A stretch of DNA of 64,000 nt. Source: Vicia villosa. Taxonomy: Eukaryota; Streptophyta; Magnoliopsida; Fabales; Fabaceae. A program made the position numbers and the translations under genes. The stretch is taken from NCBI RefSeq assembly GCF_029867415.1, contig NC_081186.1:15260930-15324929 (forward strand), in the 5' to 3' direction. The stretch's first letter is position 1; each line of letters begins with the position of its first letter. The notes beneath the pieces are model-generated. The model made no database searches. It saw only the letters and a program-made list of their open reading frames with translations, and was not told the DNA's origin. Positions 11,922-23,101 of the stretch are shown here, piece after piece.

Positions 11922-12513
11922 TGTTAGAACAAGATTTGTTTTGATCAATATTCTGTGTTTTGATGATAACATTAAATATGAATTTTGTATAAGATAATGT
12001 GGGACTCTAATCCTTTGCATTTTCCATTTCAGGAAATGCATAAAGAGTATGCACAAATCAGTGCTTAGAAGCAACTGACTCTGAAGGTTCTGGATGGCTA
12101 CATCAGAACATGCTCTGGAAAAACATCAGAAGATGGTCAAGCAGAATCAGAACATGAACTGAAAGCTTTAGAAGAATGAAGTCAGAAGCAGAAGCTCTGA
12201 AGTTCTGATGGTATCTCGCTCAAAGCTCTTCAACATCAAAAGACAAGAAGATGCTCTGCACCAAGCTGTTGTCTCTGATATTCAAACGTTGTTATTCTAC
12301 AAATCTGAGTCCAGAAGAAAGTACAAGATGACAAACTATTAAGTCTAGTCTCTGACTGACAAAAGGAACGTTAGAAGCTACAAAAGGCAAAGTCAGTAAA
12401 CGCAGGAAAAGCAAGGCTCGAGGTAGTTGACAAAAGTGTGAAATATTAAATGCAAAAATGTACTATTCACGCAAAGCATTAAATGCTCCCAACGGTCATT
12501 TCCTCTCAGGGCC

Positions 12514-12521
12514 TATAAATA
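12514..12521 (+). promoter_or_regulatory. TATA box of SIRE LTR
   Basis: TATAAATA lies in GGCCTATAAATAGAAG, about 590 bp into the LTR, a usual U3 position. Confidence 0.65.
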
Positions 12522-12738
12522 GAAGTTCTGGTCAGAAACAAATAAGAACACTTGTGCAAAAATACTGAAACGCTGTCAAAATCAAAACTCACGAACTTCA
12601 TCTTCAACCTCACAAACTCTTGTAATATTTAGTGAGTGTTAAGCTTAGAACTTAAGAGAAATATCACTGTTGTGATTACAGCTTTATTAGAAGCAATCTT
12701 ACTCTTGTAAACATTATTTTACAATGTTTGTAAAAGGT

Positions 12739-12868
12739 TCCTAGAGTGATCAAGTTGTGATCTGTAGACTCTAGAAGACTTAGAAGGTTTCTAAGTGAAG
12801 AACTCCTAGAGTGATCAAGTTGTGATCTGTATACTCTAGAAGACTTAGAAGTTTTCTAAGTGGATAAC
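12739..12868 (+). repeat. 65-bp tandem duplication in SIRE LTR
   Basis: Two adjacent copies start TCCTAGAGTGATCAAG (12739 and 12804) and run to TTTCTAAGTG. They differ at only a few bases. Confidence 0.8.
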
Positions 12869-13061
12869 CATTGTAATCAGTTGGATTAGTGGATTAAATC
12901 CTCAGTTGAGGTAAATCACTCTAAGGGGGTGAACTGGAGTAGTTTCGTTAACAACGAACCAGGATAAAAATAATTGTGTTCATTGTTTTTATCTTACAAG
13001 TTTTTGAGGTCACACTTATTCAACCCCCCCCCACTTTCTAAGTGTTTTTCTATCCTTCGCA

Positions 13062-14131
13062 TATCTCAATGGAGGAGACACCAGAGAATGAAGAAAGCCC
13101 AGAAAGAATCTAAAGCGAAGGCTGTTGGAGAATCCAGCAGCACCAAAGTCCCAATGCAGGGGGCAAGGTCAGACAAACCTCCTGTAGAACGCAAGTTGTT
13201 CAGTTCTGAAAATGAAAAAGAAGAGGAAAAGGTGCAGTCTAGTCCTTGGAAAGAAGACGATAGGATGACTAATGATTTTGATTCAGACGGAGTGTCATCT
13301 ATAAATTTCAACTGCAATGTGGTGTCAGTCCTTCCCCATGAATTTTACCAAGAGACGGAAGTCGAAGATTGCGAGGAAGCTGACGAAGAAGAAATGGCGA
13401 AACACAGACCAGTGTGTTACTATGTTCTGAATAATGGGGCTGTCAAAGAGTAGAATGCATTCTTCGAAAGACCTGATCAGGGTATGCGGAATCATCTGAA
13501 ACCCCTTTACATAAGAGCCAAAATTGAAAATGTGGGCATTAACAAGGTCCTCGTTGATGGAGGGGCAACCGTAAATCTAATGCCCCAATATATGCTGAAG
13601 AGAATTGGCATGTTCAACACTGACATAAGACCACATAATATGGTCTTGTCCAACTATGAAGGAAAAGTAGGACATACCTTGGGAGTTGTCCAAGTGAACC
13701 TAACTGTGGGTTCAGTCACAAGGCCAACTATGTTCATGGTGATACCAGCAAAGGCGAACTATAACCTTTTGTTAAGAAGGGAATGGATTCACGGGGTTGC
13801 TGTCGTGCCTTCGACAATGCATCAAAGGTTAACTATTTGGAGAGAAGATGGAATAGTTGAAAACAAAGAAGGAGACCAAAGTTACTATATGGCTGAAGTG
13901 AATCAAGTCAACAAAACCAGTTTCGACAAAAACCTAGCCAACATAGGGCCATGCCATGCAGCAGAAGATATATACTCTCCAAATAAAAATGCTATGTATT
14001 ATTTATCCCTTCACCCCAATGGATTCCAGTGGAACAGAGAAATAATGGAAGGCCCAGAAGAGACAGAACCCATCGAAGGATTACCGGGAATACGACCAAC
14101 TGGCTGGGACGAAGACGTTGAATATGTCTGA
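13062..14131 (+). pseudogene. T0 gag end and aspartic protease, broken
   Basis: The open frame from 13062 holds an acidic linker up to a TAG at 13451-13453. The same frame then resumes with a retroviral-type aspartic protease whose active-site motif is DGGATVNLMP (about 13555-13585), a Tat-lineage signature. A second conserved stretch (YNLLLRREWIH, about 13770-13800) matches the protease C-terminal lobe. The frame ends at 14129-14131 and coding continues in another frame, indicating a frameshift near 14115-14130. SIRE inserted just upstream of this segment. Confidence 0.78.
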
Positions 14132-16530
14132 GTTATCTTTCTTTGAAAAGATTTTGGCTTACATAGCCGAAAATAAAAGAAAAGCGGCTCTTGAGGCCGA
14201 ACTATCAAACATGGCTGTCGAAGCCATACAGAAGAGATCAGAAGTTCCAGGCCCTAGGATACACTTTATTCTACAACCACCTGACGACAATACCTATGGC
14301 GGACATGTTTCAAGCGAAGGAGCAAGTCAAAGATTAGACGCAATTTATGATGAGGAACCTTTGGGGTTCGAAAAGGATCCAATGGCACCAAATATAAAGA
14401 TTTTAGCTCAAGACCCACTCGAAGAAGTAGATCTTGGAGACAAGAGTCGAAAGAGGGTGACATATATCAGTGCAAAATTGGAGCCAACCCTAAAATCAAA
14501 GGTCATTGCGTTACTAAAAGAAAATAAAGACTGCTTCTCCTGGGACTATGATGAGATGCCTGGTTTAGGAAGAGACTTGGTCGAACTGAGGTTGCCCATA
14601 AAAGAAGGGAAGAGGCCATCAAGCAAACTCCTAGAAGATTCGCACCAGAGATTCTCTCGAAGATTAAAGTAGAGGTCGAAAGACCTCTTCGTTGCAAATT
14701 CATCAGGACTACGAGGTATGTCGAATGGATCGCTAATATTGTACACGTTATTAAAAAGAATGGCTCTTTAAGGGTATGTATAGATTTTCGTGATCTTAAT
14801 GCAGCGACCGCTAAAGATAAATATCCTATGCCTGTGGCAGAGATGTTAGTAGACTCAGCCGCAGGCTTCGAATATCTAAGTATGCTAGATTGATATTCAG
14901 GATACAATCAAATTTTCATTGCAGAAGAAGATGTGTCCAAAACAGCTTTTCGTTGTCCTGGGGCAATAGGTACCTACGAGTGGGTCGTTATGCCTTTTGG
15001 TTTGAAAAATGCCGCGGCAACTTATCAGAGAGCATTGAATTCTATATTTCACGATTTTATAGAAACATTCATGCAGGTGTACATAGATGATATTGTTATA
15101 AAATCTATTTCAGAATACAATCATCTTGATTATCTTAGCCAATCATCCGAAAGAATGAGAAAACATGGCTTGAAGATGAATCCCCTTAATTGTGCTTTCT
15201 TTGTGCGGGCTGGAGATTTTCTAGGTTTCGTAGTCCATAAGAAGGGAATAGAAATTAACCAAAATAAAACGAAGGCTATTGTGGAAACAAAGCCTCCATC
15301 CACAAAGAAGGAGTTGCAATCACTATTGAGAAAGATAAACTTCTTGAGAAGATTTATCTCTAATTTGAGTGGGCGCACGCAAGATTTTTCCCCCTTACTT
15401 CGCCTAAAGCAAGGAAGGTTCGAATGGCACGCTGGGCATCAAGAAGCTTTTGATAAAATCAAGCAATACCTGATGCACCCACCCATCTTGTCCCCCCCCC
15501 CAAATGGAAAGAAGCATATGAGACTCTATATCTCAGCTTCTGATACTACAATAGGTAGCATGTTAGCACAAGAAGATGAAAATGGCATCGAAAGAGCCAT
15601 TTATTATTTAAGTACAGTACTCGATGTTGCAGAGACTAGGTACAGTGCTCTAGAAAAACTCTGCCTTTGTTTATATTTCTCCTGTATAAAACTTAAGTAT
15701 TATATAAAGCGAGTTTATGTTTATGTTTCATCTCATTTCGATGTTATTAAACACATGCTATCTAAACCAATATTGCATAGTCGAATTGGCAAATGGGCTT
15801 TAGCCCTTATTGAGTATTCTTTAACCTTTCAACCTCTTAAGGCAATGAAAGCTCAAGTTGTATCAAATTTCATTGTAGATCATGCAGTGGTTGAGAACCC
15901 TCAACAATATGTGGATTTGAAGCCTTGGAAGTTATATTTCGATGATTCAACACACAAAGAAGGGAGTGGAGTTGGTATACTTATAATTTCTCCTGAAGGA
16001 ATTCCAACAAAGCGCAAGTATAAAATTGAGGGACCTCTATGCTCCAACAATGAAGCTGAGTACGAAGCATTACTTGCTGGGCTTGAAGCCTTGTTGGAAT
16101 TGGGGGCAACCAGAGTCGAAATTAAAGGAGATTTAGAATTAGTAATAAAGCAACTGACAAAAGAGTACAGATGCATCAAAGAGAATTTGATCATGTATTT
16201 TGTCATAACAAATAGGTTTCTCAAAAAATTCGAATACGTGGATTTGGAACACGTCTCAAGAATAAACAATCAAGAAGCAAATGATTTGGCACAGTTAGCC
16301 TCAGGATACAAAGTATCAAAGGAAAAATTAGAAGAGTTGATCGAGGTAAGAGGAAAGGCAATGGCTACAAAATTGTCTCCAAGAGACCTTAAGAATTCAC
16401 AATTAGGCTTTGCCAATGAAGAGGAATTCGAAGTATTAAATATAGATTCTTTAGCAGATACAAATTGGAGGAGTCCAATTGTAAACTACTTAAGAGATCC
16501 TTCGACAGATACGGACAGAAAAGTAAAATA
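14118..16530 (+). pseudogene. T0 reverse transcriptase and two RNase H domains, broken
   Basis: The RT begins after the linker ending DYDEMPGLGRD (about 14545-14575). A frameshift lies near 14630, and a TGA replaces a glycine codon at 14891-14893 in the 'MLD-YSGYNQ' motif. The catalytic YIDD box is intact (15080-15091), followed by the thumb and connection. A first RNase H region is at about 15510-15850. The second, Tat-typical RNase H starts with WKLYFDDSTH (about 15927) and keeps the NNEAEYEAL motif. The 14933-16690 stretch is still open, but the enzyme cannot be made whole because of the upstream breaks. Confidence 0.82.
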
Positions 16531-17735
16531 TAGAGCCTTATCATATTTCTTGATGGGAAATGAATTGTTCAAGAAAACCCCTGAAGGGGTCCTACTAAAA
16601 TGTCTTGGCAAAGCAGAAGCTTACTTTGCACTCTCGAATGTACACAGTGGGGCATGTGGTGCTCATCAAGCGGGACACAAAATGAAATGACTGTTGTTTC
16701 GTTATGGAATGTATTGGCCCACTATGTTAAAAGATTGCATAGAGTTCGCCAAGGGTTGTCAAGAATGTCAGGAGCATGCAAGTATTCAACATGCACCTGC
16801 AAACGAGTTAAGTTCAATCATTAAACCATGGCCTTTCAGAGGTTGGGCACTAGACTTAATTGGATAAATTCGTCCCACATCATCCAAAGGCCAGAGGTAT
16901 ATATTGGTAGGAATAGACTATTTCACAAAGTGGGTAGAAGCAATATCGCTAGCCAATGTAGACCAAGAGGCTGTGATTGAGTTTATTCAAAAACATATAT
17001 TGTATAGATTTGGAATCCCAGAAAGCATAACCACAGACCAGGGATCAGTGTTTACTGGTCGAAAGATGCAAGATTTTGCGAAAGAAATGGGATTTAAGTT
17101 ATTCACTTCCACACCTTATTATGCTCAAGCAAACGGACAAGTCTAAGCAGCCAGTAAAGTAATAATTGGTCTGATAAAGAAGCATGTAGGAAAGAAACCT
17201 AAGAATTGGCACAAGACTTTAGACCAAGCACTCTGGGCTTGTCGAACATCACCCAAAGAAGCTACCAATACTACACCATTCCAACTGACGTTTGGACATG
17301 ATGCGGTACTTCCAGTCGAGATATACCTGCAGTCAGTCAGGATTCAGAGACAAGAGGAAATTCCCCCAAACGTATATTGGGAAATGATGATGAATGAATT
17401 AGTTGATCTGGACGAAGAAAGTCTTCGAGCATTGGAGATGATAAAAAGGCAAAAAGAAAGGGTATCAAGAGCATATAAAAAAGGTGAAAGGTAAAGTGTT
17501 CGTTAATAATGATTTAGTTTGGAAAGTTATTTTGCCTATAGATCGAAAGAGCCCAGCTTTAGGCAAATGGTCTCCATATTGGGAAGGCCCTTTTTGAATT
17601 TTAAAGGTATTCTCAAATAATGCCTATGAGATAGAAGAACTGGCAAAGGATCGTAGGATCTTAAAAGTAAATGGAAAGTATATGAAAAGATACAAGCCAG
17701 TCATGCACGAAGTAAAGATTGCAAAAACGTAGATA
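16531..17735 (+). pseudogene. T0 integrase, broken
   Basis: The zinc-binding H-H-C-C region is recognisable at about 16600-16790, but a TGA interrupts it at 16688-16690. The catalytic core reads VGIDYFTKW (first Asp) and TTDQGS (second Asp). Where the third catalytic residue (Glu) is expected, after ANGQV, there is a TAA (17144-17146). Another TAA lies at 16865-16867. The C-terminal part continues in frame to about 17490, with more stops after that. The protein is inactive. Confidence 0.8.
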
Positions 17736-17739
17736 TTAA

Positions 17740-17997
17740 AATATGCGTCGTGGGCTAAAATGGCGAATGTTTCGCCAAAATGGCGTTATCCTTAGACAAG
17801 GCTTGTAATGTAAAGTAAGCGAAGATTTGGAGATAGAATATATTTCATTACTACAAAAACCAGATACACAACCATTCAAGATAGGTGGCGATACATGCAA
17901 AACCCAGAATTACAAGAAGTACTAAAAGACAAAATAAGTACTAAACTAAAGGATAGCGAAGCAAAAGTAGAAGCCCACGAGATCTTCAAACATCCCT
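17740..17997. other. spacer between T0 pol and antisense ORF
   Basis: No ORF is present. A small hairpin, GGCGAATGTTTCGCC, lies near 17763-17777, between two copies of AAAATGGCG. It could mark the 3' end region of convergent transcripts, but this is only a guess. Confidence 0.4.
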
Positions 17998-18714
17998 TCA
18001 TTTAACCCTAAGTTGCAAATCCTCTAAGCTTAGCAAGGGCAAGCTTTCAGCTTGGAAAGAGTCAAAGGGTTTGTTCTTGCGCAGCCTTCGAGATATCCCT
18101 AGTTTGACGAACATATGGAACAGAAGCCTTCCGTAAGGGAGACAGAAAGGCTTGCCATGACGGGAGACTGTAACAACTTCAGTAAGGTGTTTAAAGATCA
18201 TCAGCAGAATGTTGATCTTCCGCTTTTGGAGAGCACAAAGCATGAACTCGAGGTCCCAAACCATGATGTTCTCTTGATTCTCTTTTCTCGGATGAAAGTT
18301 GCCCACAAGGAGCTGATGCCAGATTCTGCAAAAGAGCGCGTTGAAAGGATTGTTAGCAAAAATGTGCGCAAAAACATCAGAGGTACTTTTGGTAAAAGAA
18401 TCGTCACAAAGAAGGTCAGCATTCTCGCATCTCATCACATCTGCGATAAATGTTGCAGAGATGATAACAAGAGACCCACAGACTTCAGAAATAATGGTAG
18501 TTTTGCCTTCTAGGTCCATTTGGATGGAGGCAAACATCCAGAAGTCAGCAACCATGTTTGAATAAATGGGGCCTTCTAAGATGTTGAGATAAGTTCTGAG
18601 ATTTTGGGTGGCAAACATTTCATCTAGATCAATACCATGACGATGAAACTCTTCTGCAGAAGGTTTAAACTCCTTGTGAATGGCAGAAATGATTTGAGTA
18701 AAGCTTAGAGACAT
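17998..18714 (-). CDS. T0 antisense ORF 1 (238 aa), transposon-protein-like
   Basis: This ORF is intact and starts MSLSFTQIISAIHKEF. The pattern GP-I-Y-x3-V-A-DFW-x-F-A (about residues 49-64) parallels GP-V-Y-x3-V-K-EFW-x-H-A in the SIRE env-like gene near 8545-8585, so both may share the 'putative plant transposon protein' fold. I see no signal peptide or catalytic motif. It runs against T0's pol, with its end about 260 bp from pol's end, and has a minus-strand TATA box about 80 bp upstream of the ATG. It has no stop or frameshift, although pol and the second antisense gene have many. The role is unknown, and it may simply be short enough to have escaped mutation. Confidence 0.6.
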   Translation of the reverse strand: MSLSFTQIISAIHKEFKPSAEEFHRHGIDLDEMFATQNLRTYLNILEGPIYSNMVADFWMFASIQMDLEGKTTIISEVCGSLVIISATFIADVMRCENADLLCDDSFTKSTSDVFAHIFANNPFNALFCRIWHQLLVGNFHPRKENQENIMVWDLEFMLCALQKRKINILLMIFKHLTEVVTVSRHGKPFCLPYGRLLFHMFVKLGISRRLRKNKPFDSFQAESLPLLSLEDLQLRVK

Positions 18715-18790
18715 TTTTGCTATAAAAGAGAGGTTTGAGAAAAAGAAACGGTTAAAAAAAAGTATGAAGGAATGAAGAAGAGCGGTAATG

Positions 18791-18799
18791 TTTATATAG
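18791..18799 (-). promoter_or_regulatory. TATA box upstream of antisense ORF 1
   Basis: Read on the minus strand this is CTATATAAA, about 80 bp before the ATG at 18714, giving a plausible 5' UTR of around 50 bases. It suggests the antisense ORF has its own promoter. Confidence 0.5.
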
Positions 18800-19163
18800 A
18801 GGGTGTTTGTCTTGGAGAAAGATCACGCTTTGAAATCTCATTGGACCGCGTGTTGGATCCCCGAGGGAAGATGTGGAGTCCGCCGTTTCTAATCTCGGAA
18901 GTTGGAGTGTAATCATATTGGAAACTGACACACGCACGTCTTAATTAGACGTTTTGGAAAAAGCGAAGTCATGATTAACTGACTATTACGACGTGTAGAG
19001 TTGGAACGTCAAATCAAAAGCGAAGTGGCTGCGAAAGGTAATTAAGTCGCGTGCATAACTATCGAGGCCATTATGATGGCTAGGAGATTAGGTGCAGTAA
19101 TGGAAAAATGGCCAAGGAAATGTATCTCGTGGTATTACATGGAAACATATATATAGCCAAAAC

Positions 19164-19167
<4 letters not shown>
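18800..19167. other. spacer, no gene seen
   Basis: This separates the two antisense genes. I see no ORF longer than about 60 codons that looks real. It probably holds the 5' region of antisense ORF 1 and the 3' region of the mobile-domain gene. Confidence 0.5.

Positions 19168-19205
<38 letters not shown>
19168..19205. repeat. (AT)n microsatellite
   Basis: An uninterrupted run of about 19 AT units. Confidence 0.95.
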
Positions 19206-19207
<2 letters not shown>

Positions 19208-20352
19208 TTGATGAGTTCGATTACAAAAAGCAGGACAAATAAAGTAAAAAACATTATAAAAATTACTACAGTTAGTCGAAACTCTCAGGGAGATTGTTTT
19301 TCATTTTTAAATATTGAGAAGCCAATAAAGACAAACGGCGTTCGATCATGGCCTGTTGTTTCTTCAACTCTTCGATTTTTTGCCCTAATTTTTGAGACGT
19401 TTCGATGTGTCGAATACCAGCTTGTACCACTTCATCCAATTCTTTTTGTTTTAATTGCTTGATTTCATCCTGGCGAGACTTGGTAGTTTTCACTTTCTCT
19501 TGGAGGCATTCAATTTCTTTTTCCCAAGATCTGATATTCGCCCCAAAAGCATCATACTCTTTCTGGTGTTTCGAATGCTCAAGCTCGAGGGCATCACCTT
19601 TGGCGGATGACTCGTTAGTAGCTTTCCACGAAGAGCTGTGAGTAGCTACTTTCGTGCTTAGTTTTTGATTAACTTCTTGCTTCCGAAAGTTATCGGCTTG
19701 AAGCTGGTCAAGTAAAGAACTTAGTGAGACAATCACTTTTGAAACTTCATCAGAGACTTGGAGTAAGTCCACCTTCTTTAAAAGATTTTTTAGCCCAAAG
19801 CAGCTGGTGGAATCTTTCCTTAGAACTTCGATAAGATCAGTTCCAAAGAACTTCTCCTTTATCTGGTGAAGAAGGTTTGGAGTATCGAGTTCCATGCCGC
19901 TTTCCACAAAGGTGTTCGAAGAAGTTTCACCCATGATGGACGAAACACTCTTGGCATTCATCATAGCTTTGAGGAAGCTTACAGGATTGGTATTCTTAAG
20001 TTGCTCTAATTCAGCCGAAGTGAGTACAGGAGGGATCTTGGTCGAAGTAGTTTCAGGAGTAACAATCGTCCCAAAGGTCGAATTTTCATTATTGCCTGAT
20101 TGAAATAAACTGGAGACTTCATCCATGGTCTCATTTTCAGGATTAGTGTCCTCACTCCCGATGGATTGCTCAAATACCTCACTAGTGTTAGAATGTTGAG
20201 GGTTATCTTCCATATCTTCGTCCTGATTGATGATTTGAGAATCATCATTCGAACGAGTACCCTCAGTATGCTCAGGGGAAGGAACTTTCATGGTGGGTTC
20301 ATCATCCTCGAGAATTGGAGGAAGGACGGGAGATTTTTGTTGAGGAATACAT

Positions 20353-20417
20353 GTAACAAAATCATAATACGTTAAGATAAGAGCTACGAAAGAATTGTTG
20401 ATAGACTTAAGGGATAT
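20353..20417 (-). other. candidate U12-type AT-AC intron (65 nt)
   Basis: On the minus strand it starts ATATCCCTT (U12 consensus ATATCCTTT), has TATCTTAAC as branch site (consensus TTCCTTAAC) about 19 nt from the end, and ends TTAC. Without removal the frame meets TAG. With removal it continues in frame to the coiled-coil exon. I found no GT-AG alternative that keeps the frame. Confidence 0.5.
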
Positions 20418-21290
20418 AAGTGTATATCTTGAAGGTTATCAAGATCAAGATTGAGATCTGAAGCTTTGAGATCAGAAGTAGTTGTGCCTACATCATCCTA
20501 CAAACGCAAGGTACAATATAAACTTAGCATTTAAAGTTAAGTGTAATGAATTATCAGAATCCAAGATTTGATACCTTGGTTAGGACATTATGCGGGCTCG
20601 AATTATGACTTTCGACAACAAGAGCGTTGCTAGTGGTCTTCAAAAGTTGTTCTTCAGAAAGTACTTTGTCACTTGACGAGGTGGGTTTTGAAGTCCCAGA
20701 CCCTCTTCCCTTAGCTGAAGAAATGGTGGCCTTCTGTCTTTTCTTTGCAGCTTGTCTGGTGTGAGGGGGAGATCCATCCTCATCATCTGAAGCGTTGGCA
20801 GCACTAGTAGTCGAAGGCTTCCATTTTGGAATTGGTGGGGTTTCGAACTCTGGAAATATTTATAACGAAGAGCTTGAGCGATGTTCAGAATAAAAGCATA
20901 AGTTAAATTGTGAGAATATGTACCGTTGGTTTCTTGCCAGTGTCGGCAGAATCATCCCCACTTGCCATTTTGCTTTTCGAAGCTTCAGCAGCCTTTTGCG
21001 CAGCAGCCTCCTTGATATTCTTCTTTCGACCTTGAGCTGTGAATAAAACAAAAGTTAGTACACAGATGAAGAGAGGGTTATAATCGAAAGATAATCCAAG
21101 CCCCAACCTTCAGGTATTGGAGTCAGAACACGAACGTGCTCGAGACTTATATGAAGATGTCGTTTGAAATTATCTAAGGTATGCTTAGTCGGAACCACTC
21201 GTTCACCGCGTTTTTTGGATTTTTTGCGAAGAACTTTAGGGACATTCCCACACACAAACCAGTCTAGAAAAGGAGGGCTTAAAGCCACAC

Positions 21291-21295
21291 CAAAT
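21291..21295. repeat. M1 target-site duplication (left copy)
   Basis: CAAAT here matches CAAAG at 59581-59585 at four of five bases. The host reading frame also joins exactly with one copy removed, so this is a duplication with one later mutation. Confidence 0.7.
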
Positions 21296-23101
21296 TGTCG
21301 CTACCGCGAAAATTTAACAGAGTCGCCACTAACATATTTATCCTGAAAAGGAAGGGAATGCCAGCAAACCACAAAACAAAACAACGGTCTCACGACCAGA
21401 GAAAAAGGGTAAGGGAGTCGGTTACGCGAGGGGAAGGTATTAGCACCCCTCGCGCCCATCGTACTCGATGGTATCCACGCTTATGTCTAAACCTATGGGT
21501 GTGTAAGCAAACTGCGCTAATCTGGACTAAAATGCATGCAAAATGTAGGGAAAAGAAAGAGTTATACTTGCACGGGCCCTACCCCGCTGCCTACGTATCC
21601 GTTTTGTAGAATCAGAGGTACCGTAGCTCGGCTAACTAATTTTTGTTTGTTTTTTGTTTTTTAGGTGAACAAGTTGCATTCACACTCCGCTGCTCGACCT
21701 TTGGAGACTTAGGCTTGGGAATGGAGCGGAAATAACAAGTTCTTAAGAAAAGAAAATGAAAGAGTGTGGTTTGTGTTTTAAAGAATGCATGAGGAAAACT
21801 TAAGCTAAGGGGGAAGGCTTGCTACCTAATGTTATCATACAAAGGGTGCAAATCTATGCTAAGCTATCAACCTACGAGGGAAAAGGGGAAGCACACAAGA
21901 ATATCACACAAACGAGCATCCGCTCGTAAAGCAAACAAAACCAACGGTACTGACCGAATGGTAGAAAAGCGGTCCCGCCATAGCCAAGGGGAGCAGCTCA
22001 ACCCAAGTCAACCAAGCATTAGACCTCGCGAAAATGATCGAGCCATAGACAAGAGGGCGAACCCCTCTCAGCAACCAAGCCGTCACGGATCATAAAGGAA
22101 AACGGTGCGTGCGTACACCGAGCATCAACATCGAGCGACGCGAGCTATAGGAAAGGCGGGGGTCCGATTGCATGAACCCTTTACCTGACATACTCGATAA
22201 CAAGATCTTTTGCACGTCCGGAAGCAAGCAACGCGAGGCGTGCGCCTACCAAACAGACTCGATGAGACTAGGCGGGGGTTGATTACGAACCCTTGACCGC
22301 ATGCCTTTCATGAGGACTTAACGGAGTGCCATATAGGACTTATTACATCGTGACTCCCTGCCGCAAAGCACAAATTTAAACACACCAACAAAAACAGAGC
22401 CTCTTTCGAGGACTTGGCCAGATGCATGTCTAAGTCCTACTTCTCATGTTATAGGATGATGCGAGAAAGCGATAAAGTGCGAGAGAAATAAAATGAAACG
22501 GGATCAATACCAAACGGATGATGATCCGTAAACTAAAGCGAAGCAAAGCGAAGAAACTAGAATCCCGCAAGCGAGCTAGCAAAGCAAAAGCAAATAGTCA
22601 GCACACCGATCAACCATAAAGCGCACAAACGTCGACTTACATGTCGAGCATGATCACGATACACCTGCAAGAGGAACAAGCAAACCAAACGAGCAGATAT
22701 AAAGTAAAAGGACCGCGTCTCCAAGTCGAAAACACGATACAAGTGATATAGAATCGTATCCCGCAAGTGAAGCGGAACACTCGAGTGATAGGCGTCGATC
22801 GGTAACCATCCAAAAGCCTTGCATACTAGCACACAAGTTAGAGATAACAAACATCGCAATCGGAATTGCGTTATTGCATTATAAGCTAGAAGAAAATGAA
22901 CATTTAACGCACACATAAAAAGGACAACAAATGTCAAGAGGAAAACACACATGAATAACCTACAATCAATCAATATCAATCATCTCATGAGATAGTACGT
23001 TTCACAAGCTTTCCAACGATATAAAGAACATGCAAATCGGAGTTACGAGTAAAGAGATACGAAAGTTTGAAGTTAGAAAATAAAACACAAAAATAACACA
23101 C

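Larger units (their letters stand above)
8439..13055 (+). mobile_element. 3' end of a SIRE/Maximus-type Ty1/copia retrotransposon
   Basis: This segment holds an env-like gene, a run of GGGGGAGA-type purine blocks and an LTR beginning TGTTAGAACAAGATTTG. That start and the env-like downstream gene are typical of the SIRE/Maximus lineage as I know it. The 5' part of the element lies left of the window, beyond T1. On the right it abuts T0's gag-pro sequence, so it inserted into T0. The exact right edge is uncertain by a few bases (13052-13061). Confidence 0.78.
11922..13055 (+). repeat. SIRE/Maximus 3' LTR (about 1.13 kb)
   Basis: It starts TGTTAGAACAAGATTTG and ends in a pyrimidine-rich CCCCCCCC...TTTTTCTATCCTTC. 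It has a TATA box at 12514-12521 and a 65-bp direct duplication at 12739-12868. Only one LTR is in the window, so the right edge is estimated. Confidence 0.72.
19272..21295 (-). pseudogene. T0 antisense gene 2 (plant mobile domain), 3' half
   Basis: This is the downstream half of the gene whose 5' half is at 59581-61516, and the frame joins exactly across the M1 insertion. Predicted exons are 21295-21108, 21036-20924, 20847-20575, 20497-20418 and 20352-19272. The first three introns (21107-21037, 20923-20848, 20574-20498) are GT-AG, 71-77 nt long, and keep the frame. The fourth (20417-20353) looks AT-AC. The encoded tail is basic, then Ser/Thr-rich, then acidic. It ends in a long Gln/Glu/Lys coiled coil (about 19300-19750). 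I see no stop in this half. The product would be a mobile-domain protein with a coiled-coil tail. It can no longer be made because M1 splits it and the 5' half has stops. Confidence 0.7.

Noticed and set aside
19272..20291. Stand-alone host coiled-coil gene
   Set aside because: Its frame connects through upstream exons to the mobile-domain gene, and the ATG at 20291 is internal.
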